A DNA stretch of 64,000 nucleotides from Comamonas thiooxydans (GTDB taxonomy: Bacteria; Pseudomonadota; Gammaproteobacteria; Burkholderiales; Burkholderiaceae_C), in NCBI RefSeq assembly GCF_002157685.2, contig NZ_AP026738.1:868001-932000 (forward strand). The letters run 5' to 3'. Each line of letters starts with the position of its first letter. Positions within the stretch are counted from its first letter, which is position 1. The notes under the pieces were generated by a model, which was not told the origin of the DNA, made no database searches, and saw only the letters and a program-made list of their open reading frames with translations. Both the position numbers and the translations under genes were made by a program. Positions 19,127-28,915 of the stretch are shown here, one piece after another.

Positions 19127-20031
19127 TGAAGACCGCAATGTCTGTGCCTGATTTTCTGCGAGCCAGACCGGCCGAGCCGGTGCTGGTGCACCCGGCCCGG
19201 GGCGAGGTTCTGCCCATAGTCTGCGACTCGCCGCACAGCGGCACGGCCTATCCCGAGGATTTCGGCGCCGTCGTGCCCATGAGTCTGCTGCGCCGCGGCG
19301 AGGACACGCATGTGGCTGCGCTCTGGGACCGCTGGCCCGAGTTTGGTGCCACCCTGCTGGAAGCGACGTTTCCGCGCACCTATGTCGATCCGAACCGCAA
19401 CGAGTCCGATCTGGACCCTGCGCAGATCGAGGGCGAGTGGCCGGTGCCGCTGTCGCCCAGCATCAAGACCCAGCAGGGGTTGGGCCTGATCTGGCAGCGC
19501 ATCAGCAAGGCCGGCGTGGCCACCCCCCTGTATGAGCGCAAGCGCACCGTGGCCGAAGTGCAGCACCGTATCGAGCGCTACTGGCGCCCCTATCACGCGG
19601 CGCTGGCGCAGGCCATCGGCGACAGCGTGGCTGGCTTCGGGGCCGTGTGGCACCTGAATCTGCACTCCATGCCCAACGACGTGTACCAGCGACTGGGGCG
19701 CAGCGATGCGCCGCCGCTGGCCGACTTCGTGCTGGGCGACCGCGACGGCACGACCTGCGCGCCCGAGTTCATCCATCTGGTGGGCGATACGCTCAAGGGC
19801 TTCGGCTACAGCGTGGCCTACAACGAGCCCTACAAGGGCGTGGAGCTGATCGGGCGCATAGGCCAGCCGCAGCTCAATCGCCACTCGATGCAGATCGAGA
19901 TCCGTCGCCCCGTCTATATGGATGAGGATACGCGCGAACCGAATGCCGGCTTTGAGCCGCTGCGCACGCATTTTGCAGAGCTCATGCAGGTGCTGGCGGA
20001 CTATGTGCGCCAGCAGATGGCCAGGGGCTGA
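19123..20031 (+). CDS. N-formylglutamate amidohydrolase family protein
   Basis: The ATG overlaps the TGA of the Bug gene (ATGA); an equally possible in-frame start is the ATG at 19138. The roughly 300-residue product has the family motifs VCDSPHSGTAYPEDF, GEDTHVAALWD, TYVDPNRNESDLDP and WHLNLHSMPNDVY, which supply the histidines and acidic residues of the zinc site. Family members hydrolyse N-formyl-glutamate or related N-acyl amino acids; the best known is HutG in histidine breakdown. No hut genes are nearby, so the substrate may instead be whatever the coupled Bug protein captures. A terminator follows. Confidence 0.87.
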   Translation: MMKTAMSVPDFLRARPAEPVLVHPARGEVLPIVCDSPHSGTAYPEDFGAVVPMSLLRRGEDTHVAALWDRWPEFGATLLEATFPRTYVDPNRNESDLDPAQIEGEWPVPLSPSIKTQQGLGLIWQRISKAGVATPLYERKRTVAEVQHRIERYWRPYHAALAQAIGDSVAGFGAVWHLNLHSMPNDVYQRLGRSDAPPLADFVLGDRDGTTCAPEFIHLVGDTLKGFGYSVAYNEPYKGVELIGRIGQPQLNRHSMQIEIRRPVYMDEDTREPNAGFEPLRTHFAELMQVLADYVRQQMARG

Positions 20032-20050
20032 AACCTGTGCGTCCTGTCAG

Positions 20051-20074
20051 GCCCGGCAATGCCGGGCTTTTTTT
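20051..20074 (+). terminator. Terminator of the Bug-amidohydrolase operon
   Basis: GCCCGGCA and TGCCGGGC form an 8-bp stem followed by seven T, 20 bp after the amidohydrolase stop. Confidence 0.9.
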
Positions 20075-20221
20075 ATGTCACGGCCAAATGTCAAAAAACT
20101 GTGGCTAGGATGCCGCGATTGAGGGATTCCTTATCGAAGCTGCTATCAGAATCAGTTACGCTCGCAGGCTGGTGTCATCGTATGTCTGATGTAACAACAC
20201 GCGTCTAGGAATCGTACCGGA

Positions 20222-21850
20222 ATGAAGTTCACTCCCATCGCAGCGCTGGTCATGTCGAGTCTGGCGGCCTTTGCCCAGAGCGCATCCGCGCAAACCGGTG
20301 CGGAAGGTCGCATGAATTTTTTGCGCGATTCCAGAGCCGCCACATCGGGCCCCCAGTTTGAATTCAGCCGTCTGCAATATGGCCCGCTGCCGATTGCAGG
20401 CTCGCGCGTGGCCTCCACGGCCGGTCCGCTTCAGGCGGCCGAGCGCGGCGATGCCAAGGCGCAGAACCAGCTGGGCGAAATGTATGTGCATGGACAGGGC
20501 GTGCCCCAGAATGCCGCCACCGCCGCACAATGGTTCCGCAAGGCCGCGGCCCAGGGACATGCGGGCGCCCAGAACAGTCTGGGTGCGCTGTACGCCAACG
20601 GTCAGGGCCTGCCGCAGAACTACCGCGAGGCTGCCCAGTGGTATGGCCGCGCGGCGCAGCAGAACAATGCCGTGGCCCAGTACAACCTGTCCCACCTCTA
20701 TCAGGAAGGTCTGGGCGTGCCCCAGAGCTTCAGCACCGCAGCCCAGTGGCTGGAGAAATCTGCCGCTCAAGGCCATGTGACGGCCCAGTTCGAGCTGGGC
20801 CAGCGCTACCTCAAGGGCAATGGCGTGGCCGTGAATTACATGACGGCCGCCGACTGGTTCAAGAAAGCCGCCGATCAAGGCCATGCGGAAGCGCAGAACC
20901 AGCTGGGCTCCATGCTGTCCGACGGCGTGGGCGTGAAGCTGGACCCCGTGCAGGCCGCCCAGTGGCTGCAGCGCGCTGCCGAGCAGGGCGACGCCAGGGC
21001 CCAGAACAGCCTGGGCCGCATGTATATGGATGGTGTGGGTGTCCCGCGCGACTACAAGCTGGCGGCTTCCTGGTTCCAGAAGAGCGCCGAGCAGTGGAAT
21101 GCCGACGGCCAGAACCATCTGGGTCGTCTGTATCTCTACGGTCTGGGTGTGGAGCAGAGCCCTGCCTATGCGGCGCAATGGTTCCAGCGCGCGGCTGACC
21201 AGAATCATGCCGATGCCCAGTACAACCTGGGCACCATCTATGCCGAAGGTCTGGGCACGCCCCAGAACTACGGCACGGCCCTGCAGTGGTATCAGAAGGC
21301 AGCCGAGCAAGGCCATGCTGCCGCCATCAACAACGTGGGCACCTTGTACGCCGAAGGTCGTGGCGTGCCGCAGAACTATGCGACGGCCATGCAGTGGTTC
21401 CGTCGCGCAGCCGACAAGGGCGATGCCTCGGCCCAGTTCAACCTGGCGCGACTGTATGCCGATGGCCAGGGCGGTGCCTCCAGCCCTGCTCAGGCGATGA
21501 AGTGGTACACCGCAGCGGCCGAGCAAGGTCATTCCGGTGCGCAGAACCGCCTGGGCGTGATGTACGCCGAAGGCCAGGGCGCTGCGCGCGACTACGGCAA
21601 GGCCGTGCAGTGGTATCAGCGTGCGGCCGAACAGGGCGACGCTGCGGCCCAGTACAACCTGGGCATGGTCTATGCACAGGGCCAGGGAGTGGCGCGTGAC
21701 AATGCCAGGGCCTACTTCTGGTACAACCTGGCGGCCATGGAGCTGGGCGGCGATGCCGCCAAGCGCCGCGACGAAGCGGCCAACAAGCTCAGCATTGCCC
21801 AGGTGGCCGAGCAGCAGAACAAGGCCTTGGCCTGGCAACCCAAGCGCTGA
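20222..21850 (+). CDS. Exported Sel1-repeat (TPR-like) protein
   Basis: This 542-residue protein has a signal peptide (cleavage near SASAQ, residue 24), a linker of about 45 residues and then twelve tandem 36-residue Sel1 repeats from about residue 72 to 504. Typical units read AEQGHxxAQNxLGxMYxxGQ with GVPxDYxxAxxWYxKA. Repeats 10 and 11 (GQGGASSPAQA, GQGAARDYGKA) differ most. Sel1 solenoids bind other proteins; no enzymatic domain is present. It appears to be a single gene, with a terminator 25 bp downstream and about 190 bp of upstream sequence in which I see no clear promoter. Confidence 0.92.
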   Translation: MKFTPIAALVMSSLAAFAQSASAQTGAEGRMNFLRDSRAATSGPQFEFSRLQYGPLPIAGSRVASTAGPLQAAERGDAKAQNQLGEMYVHGQGVPQNAATAAQWFRKAAAQGHAGAQNSLGALYANGQGLPQNYREAAQWYGRAAQQNNAVAQYNLSHLYQEGLGVPQSFSTAAQWLEKSAAQGHVTAQFELGQRYLKGNGVAVNYMTAADWFKKAADQGHAEAQNQLGSMLSDGVGVKLDPVQAAQWLQRAAEQGDARAQNSLGRMYMDGVGVPRDYKLAASWFQKSAEQWNADGQNHLGRLYLYGLGVEQSPAYAAQWFQRAADQNHADAQYNLGTIYAEGLGTPQNYGTALQWYQKAAEQGHAAAINNVGTLYAEGRGVPQNYATAMQWFRRAADKGDASAQFNLARLYADGQGGASSPAQAMKWYTAAAEQGHSGAQNRLGVMYAEGQGAARDYGKAVQWYQRAAEQGDAAAQYNLGMVYAQGQGVARDNARAYFWYNLAAMELGGDAAKRRDEAANKLSIAQVAEQQNKALAWQPKR

Positions 21851-21874
21851 TTGCCACTTGGCACTCAGGCACCC

Positions 21875-21902
21875 AAGCGCTTCCCTCGAGAAGCGCTTTT
21901 TT
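21875..21902 (+). terminator. Terminator after the Sel1-repeat gene
   Basis: AAGCGCTTC and GAAGCGCTT form a 9-bp stem with a CCCTCG-type loop followed by TTTTT. Confidence 0.88.
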
Positions 21903-22031
21903 ATGCCGGCCGGCTCCCGCCATGGTTCAAATCATGGCTCGAATGCAGCTATCCAGCGCAGGCCGGCTACCGATCAGGTTGCTGGAGAGCGCCTTGTGCG
22001 GCCGATGATTTCTAAAACCAAGGAGACAACA

Positions 22032-23015
22032 ATGAACAAGACTTCAATGAACATACTGGCCGGCCTGATGGCTGGCGCAGGCCTGCTTTTGTCCGCGGGC
22101 GCACAGGCTCAGGACGCCTTTCCGACCAAGCCGATTCGCATCGTGCTGGGCTTTCCCGCCGGCGGCCCGCTGGACCAGCATGCCCGTCTGCTGACTGACA
22201 AGCTGCAAGGCGTGCTCGGTCAGCCGCTGGTGGTGGATTACAAGCCCGGAGCGGGCGGCTCCGTGGGGGCGCAGGACGTGATGCGCTCGCCCGCAGACGG
22301 CTATACGCTGATGCTGGCCAATACCGGCGTGATGGTCATCAACCCTGCGCTCTACAGCAAGCTGCCCTACAACACGCTCAAGGATTTCACGCCGATTGCC
22401 CGCACCGCCATGCAGCCGCTGGCGCTGCTGGTCAACAACAAGGTGCCGGCCAAGACGCTGACCGAGTTCACGACCTATGCCAAGGCCAACCCCGGCAAGA
22501 TCAACTTCGGCTCGGCCGGCAACGGCGGCATCAGCCATCTGGTGCCTGAGATGTTCAAGAGCGCCGCAGGCGTGGATCTGGTGCACATCCCCTACAAGGG
22601 CAGCGCGCCTGCGTTCACCGATCTGATTGGCGGTCAGGTGCAGTTCATGGCCGAGAGCATTCCGCAGGCGGCCGCCTATCACAAGCAGGGCAAGGTGCGC
22701 GCTCTGGCCGTGACCAGCAAGGAACGCAACCCCGCGCTGCCCGAAGTGCCGACCGCCATCGAGTCGGGCCTCAAGGGCTTCGAGGTGGTGGGCTTCTATG
22801 GCTTTCTCGCCCCTGCCGGCCTGCCCAAGGACGTGACGGCCAAGCTCAGCAACGCCTTCCAGCAGGTCATGAATCTGCCCGATGTGAAGAGCCGCATGGT
22901 GGAGCAGGGAGCCGATCCGGCCTTCCTCGGCTCTGAAGCCTTCGGCAAGTTCCTGGCCAGCGAGACGCCGCGTTGGGCGGCAGCCGTCAAGGCCTCCGGC
23001 ACGAAACTGGATTGA
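22032..23015 (+). CDS. Bug-family tripartite tricarboxylate transporter receptor (orphan)
   Basis: The 327-residue protein starts at the ATG at 22032, preceded by AAGGAGACAACA. It has a signal peptide ending AGAQAQ (near residue 26) and the Bug signature PIRIVLGFPAGGPLDQHARLL, PGAGGSVGAQDVM and PADGYTLM. The loop GGPLDQHAR, in place of GGSTDxxAR, and overall divergence from the receptor at 18137 suggest a different ligand. It has no linked permease, regulator or enzyme; a terminator follows. Bug families are greatly expanded in Bordetella and Comamonas relatives, and most members are orphans like this. Confidence 0.92.
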   Translation: MNKTSMNILAGLMAGAGLLLSAGAQAQDAFPTKPIRIVLGFPAGGPLDQHARLLTDKLQGVLGQPLVVDYKPGAGGSVGAQDVMRSPADGYTLMLANTGVMVINPALYSKLPYNTLKDFTPIARTAMQPLALLVNNKVPAKTLTEFTTYAKANPGKINFGSAGNGGISHLVPEMFKSAAGVDLVHIPYKGSAPAFTDLIGGQVQFMAESIPQAAAYHKQGKVRALAVTSKERNPALPEVPTAIESGLKGFEVVGFYGFLAPAGLPKDVTAKLSNAFQQVMNLPDVKSRMVEQGADPAFLGSEAFGKFLASETPRWAAAVKASGTKLD

Positions 23016-23083
23016 TCCCCTGAGGCCTTTCCTCGCTGTCCCTTTGCCGGGTCGCGTCAGTTCTTGATGCCTTTGAGCGCAAA

Positions 23084-23120
23084 AAAGCCCGGTCACTTTG
23101 GGTGGCCGGGCTTTGGTTTT
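23084..23120 (+). terminator. Terminator after the orphan Bug gene
   Basis: AAAGCCCGGTCAC and GTGGCCGGGCTTT form a 13-bp stem with one G-U pair, followed by GGTTTT. Confidence 0.85.
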
Positions 23121-23158
23121 GCTATGAGTATCGAAGCTGCTTGCGTTTGATTTGAAAG
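23121..23158 (+). repeat. ATAGCT-type intergenic repeat, copy 2
   Basis: GAAGCTGCTTGCGTTTGATT inside CTATGAGTATC...TGAAAG resembles the element at 3651. It lies between two convergent genes. Confidence 0.4.
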
Positions 23159-23216
23159 GAATTCGGCATTGATTGATGCTGAAATCTTTTGCAGATGTAC
23201 GTTAGCAGCTCATGTC

Positions 23217-23993
23217 TCAGAGATGCGCGCCGCTCTGTGCAGGGCTGAACAGATCCACGCGGTCGGTGATGATGCCGTCCGTGCCCAGGTCGATCAGGCG
23301 CTGTGCCGCCCATTGGTCGTTGACGGTGTAGCTGCTGCAGTAGAGGCCTGCGCCATGCACCTTGGCCACCAGCTCGGGCGTCCACAGCGCATGGTTGAGC
23401 ACCATGGCGCTGCAGTCCAGTTCCAGGGCCAGCGTCAGGTCGGCGTCGCCACTGGCGTCGGCCAGCTTGTCCACCAGCAGGCCACGCGGAATATGCGGTG
23501 CGGTCTCGCGGGCGCCCTTGAGCGATTCGGACTTGAACGAGGTGAACAGCGGCTGTACCTCGGCTTGCGGCCAGATACGGTTCATCAGCTCGCCGCAGGC
23601 ACGGCCGGTTTCCAGCTCCTGGCCCGGAGTCGGCTTGATTTCCACATTCAGGTGCAGCTGGTTGGCCAGGCACCAGCGCGCCAGGGCCTCCAGCGTGGGC
23701 AGTGCTTCGCCCGCATAGGCACGTGAGTGCCAGCTGCCGGCGTCGAGCTGGGCGATCTCTCCCATGCTCAGTTCGCCACCAATGCCGTGGCCGTTGGTGG
23801 TGCGCTCCAGCGTGGCGTCATGCATCAGAAACAGCACGCCGTCCTGGCTGAGCTTGGCATCGCATTCAAAGAAGCGGTAGCCATGTTGCGCGCCCAGACG
23901 GAAGGCGCTCATGGTGTTCTCAGGTGCCAGCTTGCCGGCGCCGCGGTGGGCCACCCAACGGGGGTAGGGCCAGGGTTTCAAAGCATTCGTCAT
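23217..23993 (-). CDS. ugpQ: Glycerophosphodiester phosphodiesterase
   Basis: This 258-residue cytosolic enzyme hydrolyses glycerophosphodiesters to glycerol-3-phosphate and an alcohol. The GDPD catalytic residues are visible in WVAHRGAGKLAPENTMSAF (His and Arg, then Glu-Asn), FECDAKLSQDGVLFLMHD (Glu, Asp and His) and LHLNVEIKP. No signal peptide is present, as in E. coli UgpQ. I start at the ATG at 23993; the frame stays open to 24080 without family homology. It is the last gene of the ugpBAECQ unit, separated from ugpC by a dispersed repeat. Confidence 0.94.
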   Translation of the reverse strand: MTNALKPWPYPRWVAHRGAGKLAPENTMSAFRLGAQHGYRFFECDAKLSQDGVLFLMHDATLERTTNGHGIGGELSMGEIAQLDAGSWHSRAYAGEALPTLEALARWCLANQLHLNVEIKPTPGQELETGRACGELMNRIWPQAEVQPLFTSFKSESLKGARETAPHIPRGLLVDKLADASGDADLTLALELDCSAMVLNHALWTPELVAKVHGAGLYCSSYTVNDQWAAQRLIDLGTDGIITDRVDLFSPAQSGAHL

Positions 23994-24071
23994 AGTGAGT
24001 CCAACAAAGTTTGCGGCTTCATACTTCAGGGTAGCTTTGGGCGCGTCGATGAGAACTGGCGCAACCCATCT

Positions 24072-24165
24072 CAGAGACACCGAGCAAGAGCCGCCTTGCG
24101 GCGAAGGTGTCGTCCCCCTCCCGCGTAGCGAGAGAGGGGGAAGCGGCGAAGCCGCTCAGGGGGTG
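24072..24165 (-). repeat. Dispersed GC-rich intergenic repeat, copy A
   Basis: Read on the minus strand it begins CCCCCTGAGCGGCTTCGCCG, passes through GGGGGACGACACCTTCGCCG and ends GCTCGGTGTCTCTG. Nearly the same blocks occur at 45004-45093, with partial copies at 32834, 35941 and 44111. It has internal inverted repeats (GCGGCTTCGCCGC, CCGCCTTGCGGC). It separates ugpC from ugpQ. Confidence 0.75.
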
Positions 24166-24172
24166 TTTCGAT

Positions 24173-25180
<1,008 letters not shown>

Positions 25181-25240
25181 GACAGGTCTTCCAAGTATTC
25201 GTTCAATGGGGCAAAAGGCGGGATGGGTCGTGGTCGAGGC

Positions 25241-26092
25241 TTATTTCTCGGTATCCACCAGACCCTTCACAAACCACTTTTGCATCAGCATCACCACGGC
25301 CGTAGGCGGCAGCATGGCCAGGATGGCAGTGGCCATCACAATGTTCCAGTCGACGCTGGCGTCGCCGCCGCCGCCCAGCATGCTCTTGATACCGACGACC
25401 ACGGGGTACATGTCTTCCGAGGTGGTCATGAGAAGAGGCCACAGGTACTGGTTCCAGCCATAGATGAACTGGATCACGAACAGTGCGGCAATCGAGGTCT
25501 TGGACAAGGGCACCAGAATGTCCTTGAAAAAGCGCATGGGGCCGGCGCCGTCGATGCGGGCGGCTTCCACCAGTTCGTCCGGCACGCTCAGGAAGAACTG
25601 GCGGAACAGGAAGGTGGCGGTGGCGGAGGCGATCAGCGGCAGGGACAGGCCGGCGTAGCTGTTGAGCAGGCCCAGTTCTGCCACAACCTTGTAGGTGGGC
25701 AGAATGCGCACTTCCACGGGCAGCATCAGCGTCACGAAGATGGCCCAAAAGCACAGCATCTTGAAGGGGAAGCGGAAGTAGACGATGGCAAAGGCCGAGA
25801 GCAGCGAAATCGCGATCTTGCCCACGGTGATGATCATGGCCACGACAAAGCTCACCCACATCATCTGCACGACGTTGGTGTTGGAGCCCAGTTTGCCCGA
25901 GCCCACCAGGGCTTCCTTGTAGTTTTCCCACAGGTGGGTGCCGGGCAGCAGAGGCATGGGTGCCTGCACGATCTCGCTGGCTGTGTGGGTGGAGGCGACC
26001 AGTGCCAGGTACAGCGGGAAGGCGACGATGGCCACGCCGAGAATCAGTACGGCGTGGGAGAAGAAATTAAGCCAGGGATTGCGATCGACCAT
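25241..26092 (-). CDS. ugpE: sn-glycerol-3-phosphate ABC transporter permease UgpE
   Basis: This 283-residue inner-membrane protein has six predicted helices and the MalG-type coupling motif [20 protein letters not shown], which docks on the UgpC dimer. It begins [35 protein letters not shown], the usual first helix of UgpE. The ATG is 2 bp from the ugpA stop, so translation is coupled. The late helix region [13 protein letters not shown] is also family-typical. Confidence 0.95.
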   Translation of the reverse strand: MVDRNPWLNFFSHAVLILGVAIVAFPLYLALVASTHTASEIVQAPMPLLPGTHLWENYKEALVGSGKLGSNTNVVQMMWVSFVVAMIITVGKIAISLLSAFAIVYFRFPFKMLCFWAIFVTLMLPVEVRILPTYKVVAELGLLNSYAGLSLPLIASATATFLFRQFFLSVPDELVEAARIDGAGPMRFFKDILVPLSKTSIAALFVIQFIYGWNQYLWPLLMTTSEDMYPVVVGIKSMLGGGGDASVDWNIVMATAILAMLPPTAVVMLMQKWFVKGLVDTEK

Positions 26093-26094
26093 GA

Positions 26095-26976
26095 TCAGTA
26101 CTGCACTTTCTTTTCAACATAGCGGAACTGGATCACGGTCAGCACGACAACAATCAGCATCAGGATCACGGACTGGGCTGCCGAGCCGCCCAGGTCCAGC
26201 GCCTTGAAGCCGTCCAGATAGACCTTGTAGACCAGAATCGATGTCGACTGGCCGGGGCCACCATGGGTGGCTGCGTCGATGATGCCGAAGGTGTCAAAGA
26301 AGGCGTAGACGATGTTGATCACCAGCAGGAAGAAGGTGGTGGGCGAGAGCAGCGGCAGCTGGATGTTCCAGAAGCGGCGCCATGGGCCGGCACCGTCGAT
26401 GGATGCGGCTTCGATCAGCGCCTTGGGGATGGACTGCAGGCCCGCAAGGAAGAACAGGAAGTTGTAGGAGATCTGTTTCCACACCGAGGCCAGCACGATC
26501 AGCGTCATGGCCTGGTTTTCGTTCATCAGATGGTTCCAGGTATAGCCTAGCTTGTTCAGGAGATACGCCACCACACCGATGGAGGGCGAGAACATGAAGA
26601 CCCACAGCACGCCCGCAATCACGGGTGCCACTGCATAGGGGATGATCAACAAGGTCTTGTAGACCATGGCGAAGCGCACGATGCGATCCGCAAAGATGGC
26701 CAAGGCCAATGAGGTGGCAATGCCAAGACCAGCGACGAGCACGGAAAACAGGGCTGTACGCTTGAAGGAATTCAGATAGGTGGGGTCGGAGAAGATCTGC
26801 CGGAAATTGTCAAACCCCACCCATTCGGTGCTCATGCCGAACGCGTCTTCCATCTGGAATGACTGGAGGACAGCCTGACCAGCGGGCCAGAAAAAGAAGA
26901 TACCGATGATCAGTAGCTGGGGGGCGATCAGCACCCAGGGCAGCCACTTGGATCGGAAAAGAACGCGTTTTTCCAT
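26095..26976 (-). CDS. ugpA: sn-glycerol-3-phosphate ABC transporter permease UgpA
   Basis: This 293-residue permease has six helices and the coupling loop [20 protein letters not shown]. The N-terminus ([20 protein letters not shown]) and the stretch [13 protein letters not shown] are typical of UgpA. It pairs with UgpE to form the channel. It lies 122 bp downstream of ugpB, in a gap with stable hairpins that may set the usual excess of binding protein over membrane subunits. AGGAG precedes the ATG. Confidence 0.95.
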   Translation of the reverse strand: MEKRVLFRSKWLPWVLIAPQLLIIGIFFFWPAGQAVLQSFQMEDAFGMSTEWVGFDNFRQIFSDPTYLNSFKRTALFSVLVAGLGIATSLALAIFADRIVRFAMVYKTLLIIPYAVAPVIAGVLWVFMFSPSIGVVAYLLNKLGYTWNHLMNENQAMTLIVLASVWKQISYNFLFFLAGLQSIPKALIEAASIDGAGPWRRFWNIQLPLLSPTTFFLLVINIVYAFFDTFGIIDAATHGGPGQSTSILVYKVYLDGFKALDLGGSAAQSVILMLIVVVLTVIQFRYVEKKVQY

Positions 26977-27052
26977 GAGGAGTTACAAATAAAAAAACCG
27001 CCGGAGCCTGGGTGCAGTCAACGGGGTATTTGGGGGTGCAGAGCCTTGTTTG

Positions 27053-27090
27053 AAGGCCCCGCAGGCCTTGGCGGCACCCTTGCGGGTGCC
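27053..27090 (-). other. Intercistronic hairpins between ugpB and ugpA
   Basis: Two perfect inverted repeats follow the ugpB stop in the transcript: GGCACCC/GGGTGCC (27073-27090) and AAGGCC/GGCCTT (27053-27069). A T7 run (minus strand, near 26992) sits further down, before ugpA. Such structures often protect the binding-protein mRNA or attenuate transcription into permease genes. Confidence 0.5.
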
Positions 27091-27098
27091 TGGAGGGT

Positions 27099-28412
27099 TT
27101 ACTGTTTGTAGGAGCGCTCGAAGCGAGCCAGCAGTTCGTTGCCACGGCTCACGATGGAGTCCAGCGCCTGCTTGCCGGTCTTCTTGCCAGCCCACACCTG
27201 TTCGAGTTCTTCGTCCTCGATGGTGCGGATCTGCACATAGTTGCCCAGACGGATGCCGCGCGAGTTGTCGGTCACCTTGCGGATCATCTGTGTCACGGCG
27301 GTGTCGGTGCCGGGGTGCTTGGCGTAGAAGCCGGACTTCTCGGTCAGGTCATAGGCAGCCATGGTCACGGGCAGGTAGCCGGTGCGCTGGTGCGAAGCGG
27401 CCTGCACCTTGGTCTGCGACAGGAACTCGAAGAACTTGGCCACGCCCTTGTACTCTTCGGCCTTCTTGCCGGCCATGACCCACAGCGAAGCGCCGCCGAT
27501 CACGGTGTTCTGGGGAGCGCCCTTGACATCGGGATAGTAGGGCAGGGGAGCCAGGGCGTAGTTGAACTTGGCGTTCTTGGCCACATCGCCGTAGAAGCCG
27601 GACGAAGTCTGGATCATGGCGCATTCACCGGCGGTGAACGAAGCCTGGGAAGTGGAGGCACGACCCTTGTAGACAAACTCGCCAGCCTTGGCTGCTGCGG
27701 CCAGGTTGTCGATGTGCTTGACGTGCAGAGGCGAGTTGATCTTCATGCGCGCCTTGTAGCCGTTGGCGCTCAGACCGTTGTGCTCGGTGGCGAATTCCAC
27801 GTTGTGCCAGGTGGAGAAGGACTCCAGCTGGGTCCAGCCTTGCCATGCCAGGGTCATGGGGCAGCTGTGGCCGCTTTCCTTGAGCTTCTTGGCGGCAGCA
27901 AAGACTTCGGGCCAGGTCTTGGGGGCGACGTCGGGGTTCAGGCCGGCCTTCTTGAAGGCGTCCTTGTTGTAGTAGAAGATGGTTGTCGAGCTGTTGAAGG
28001 GGAAGCTCAGCATCTGGCCGTTGGGGGCCGTGTAGTAACCGGCCACGGCGGGGATATAGGCCTTGGGGTCGAAGGCGACGCCCGCGTCCTGCATCACCTT
28101 GCCCACGGGCACGGTCGCGCCCTTGGAAGCCATCATGGTGGCGGTACCCACTTCAAACACCTGCAGGATGTGAGGGGCGTTGCCCGAGCGGAAGGCTGCA
28201 ATCGCGGCTGTCATGGATTCGTCGTACACGCCCTTGAACGTGGGAACGACCTTGTAATCCTTCTGGCTTTCGTTGAACTGCTTGGCCAGGTCATTGACCC
28301 ACTCGTTATTCACGGCAGTCATCGAGTGCCACCATTGGATTTCGGTGACGGCTTGTGCCGAGAAAGTAGTAGCGGCGACGGCGGCGGCCATGGCCAGTTG
28401 CTTGAATTGCAT
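27099..28412 (-). CDS. ugpB: sn-glycerol-3-phosphate ABC transporter, substrate-binding protein
   Basis: This 437-residue periplasmic binding protein of extracellular solute-binding family 1 has a clear signal peptide (MQFKQLAMAAAVAATTFSAQA, cleavage near residue 21). Mature family motifs are VTEIQWWHSMTAVNNEWVNDLAKQFN, VPTFKGVYDESMTAAIAAFRSGNAPHI and NSSTTIFYYNKDAFKKAGL. UgpB binds glycerol-3-phosphate and glycerophosphodiesters. It is the first gene of the operon, with GGAG 7 bp before the ATG and a Pho-box-like repeat about 48 bp upstream. Confidence 0.95.
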   Translation of the reverse strand: MQFKQLAMAAAVAATTFSAQAVTEIQWWHSMTAVNNEWVNDLAKQFNESQKDYKVVPTFKGVYDESMTAAIAAFRSGNAPHILQVFEVGTATMMASKGATVPVGKVMQDAGVAFDPKAYIPAVAGYYTAPNGQMLSFPFNSSTTIFYYNKDAFKKAGLNPDVAPKTWPEVFAAAKKLKESGHSCPMTLAWQGWTQLESFSTWHNVEFATEHNGLSANGYKARMKINSPLHVKHIDNLAAAAKAGEFVYKGRASTSQASFTAGECAMIQTSSGFYGDVAKNAKFNYALAPLPYYPDVKGAPQNTVIGGASLWVMAGKKAEEYKGVAKFFEFLSQTKVQAASHQRTGYLPVTMAAYDLTEKSGFYAKHPGTDTAVTQMIRKVTDNSRGIRLGNYVQIRTIEDEELEQVWAGKKTGKQALDSIVSRGNELLARFERSYKQ

Positions 28413-28459
28413 GAAGGCTCCTCTAACGATCGTTGACGAAATATGCGGTGATGCACACT

Positions 28460-28488
28460 AAGTCATCCGTATGACATATGGATGTCAT
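28460..28488 (-). promoter_or_regulatory. Pho-box-like triple direct repeat upstream of ugpB
   Basis: On the minus strand three 7-bp units follow each other at an 11-bp period: ATGACAT, CCAT, ATGTCAT, ACGG, ATGACTT. The PhoB box consensus is CTGTCAT-N4-CTGTCAT with the same period. It lies 48 bp before ugpB, with a CATATT stretch (a possible -10) about 15 bp downstream. ugp genes are PhoB-controlled in E. coli. Confidence 0.55.
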
Positions 28489-28915
28489 TGTTTGCATGGG
28501 CAACGCGCCGCACCATGGGCAGAACCCGCAGTCACAAGCCTTTGTATGACGATCCGGTGACATCTGATGGTGCGCGAAGCTGCGCCATTCTAGGTCAACG
28601 GCATTTCGTTTGTTGTTGGTAGTCTTTCGTATTGAGTTGTTTTTGATTCGGAAATGTATGATTTTTGTCTAAATAGCCTATGAAAGATTCATCTACCATT
28701 GGGCTGCATGCAGCGGTGAACGGGTTCGCAGCGCCTTTGTGCACTGTCATTCAGCGAATCGCCTGGGAAATGCCGGTGGGGCTTGCTGCTTTGGCGATAG
28801 CAGGGCTGGCCACTCAGAACCCATAGCAAAGCATGGCTGAGCCGCCGTCGCTTAAAATCGTCATCCCACTGGCTTAGGGGCGCCACACAGAGGGCGCCCG
28901 ACACGGTCTACCCCC
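28489..28915. other. Intergenic region between ugpB and the FAD/Fe-S gene
   Basis: No gene, tRNA or terminator is evident in these 427 bp. A TAAAAT at 28853-28858 could be a -10 for the rightward gene, but there is no clear -35. The part from 28590 to 28690 is AT-rich. The rightward gene at 28916 has no visible Shine-Dalgarno sequence. Confidence 0.4.

Noticed and set aside
20435..21730. 108-bp tandem DNA repeats, considered as a CRISPR or satellite array
   Set aside because: The period equals 36 codons and the translated units are Sel1 repeats in one intact frame. There are no identical short repeats with unique spacers.
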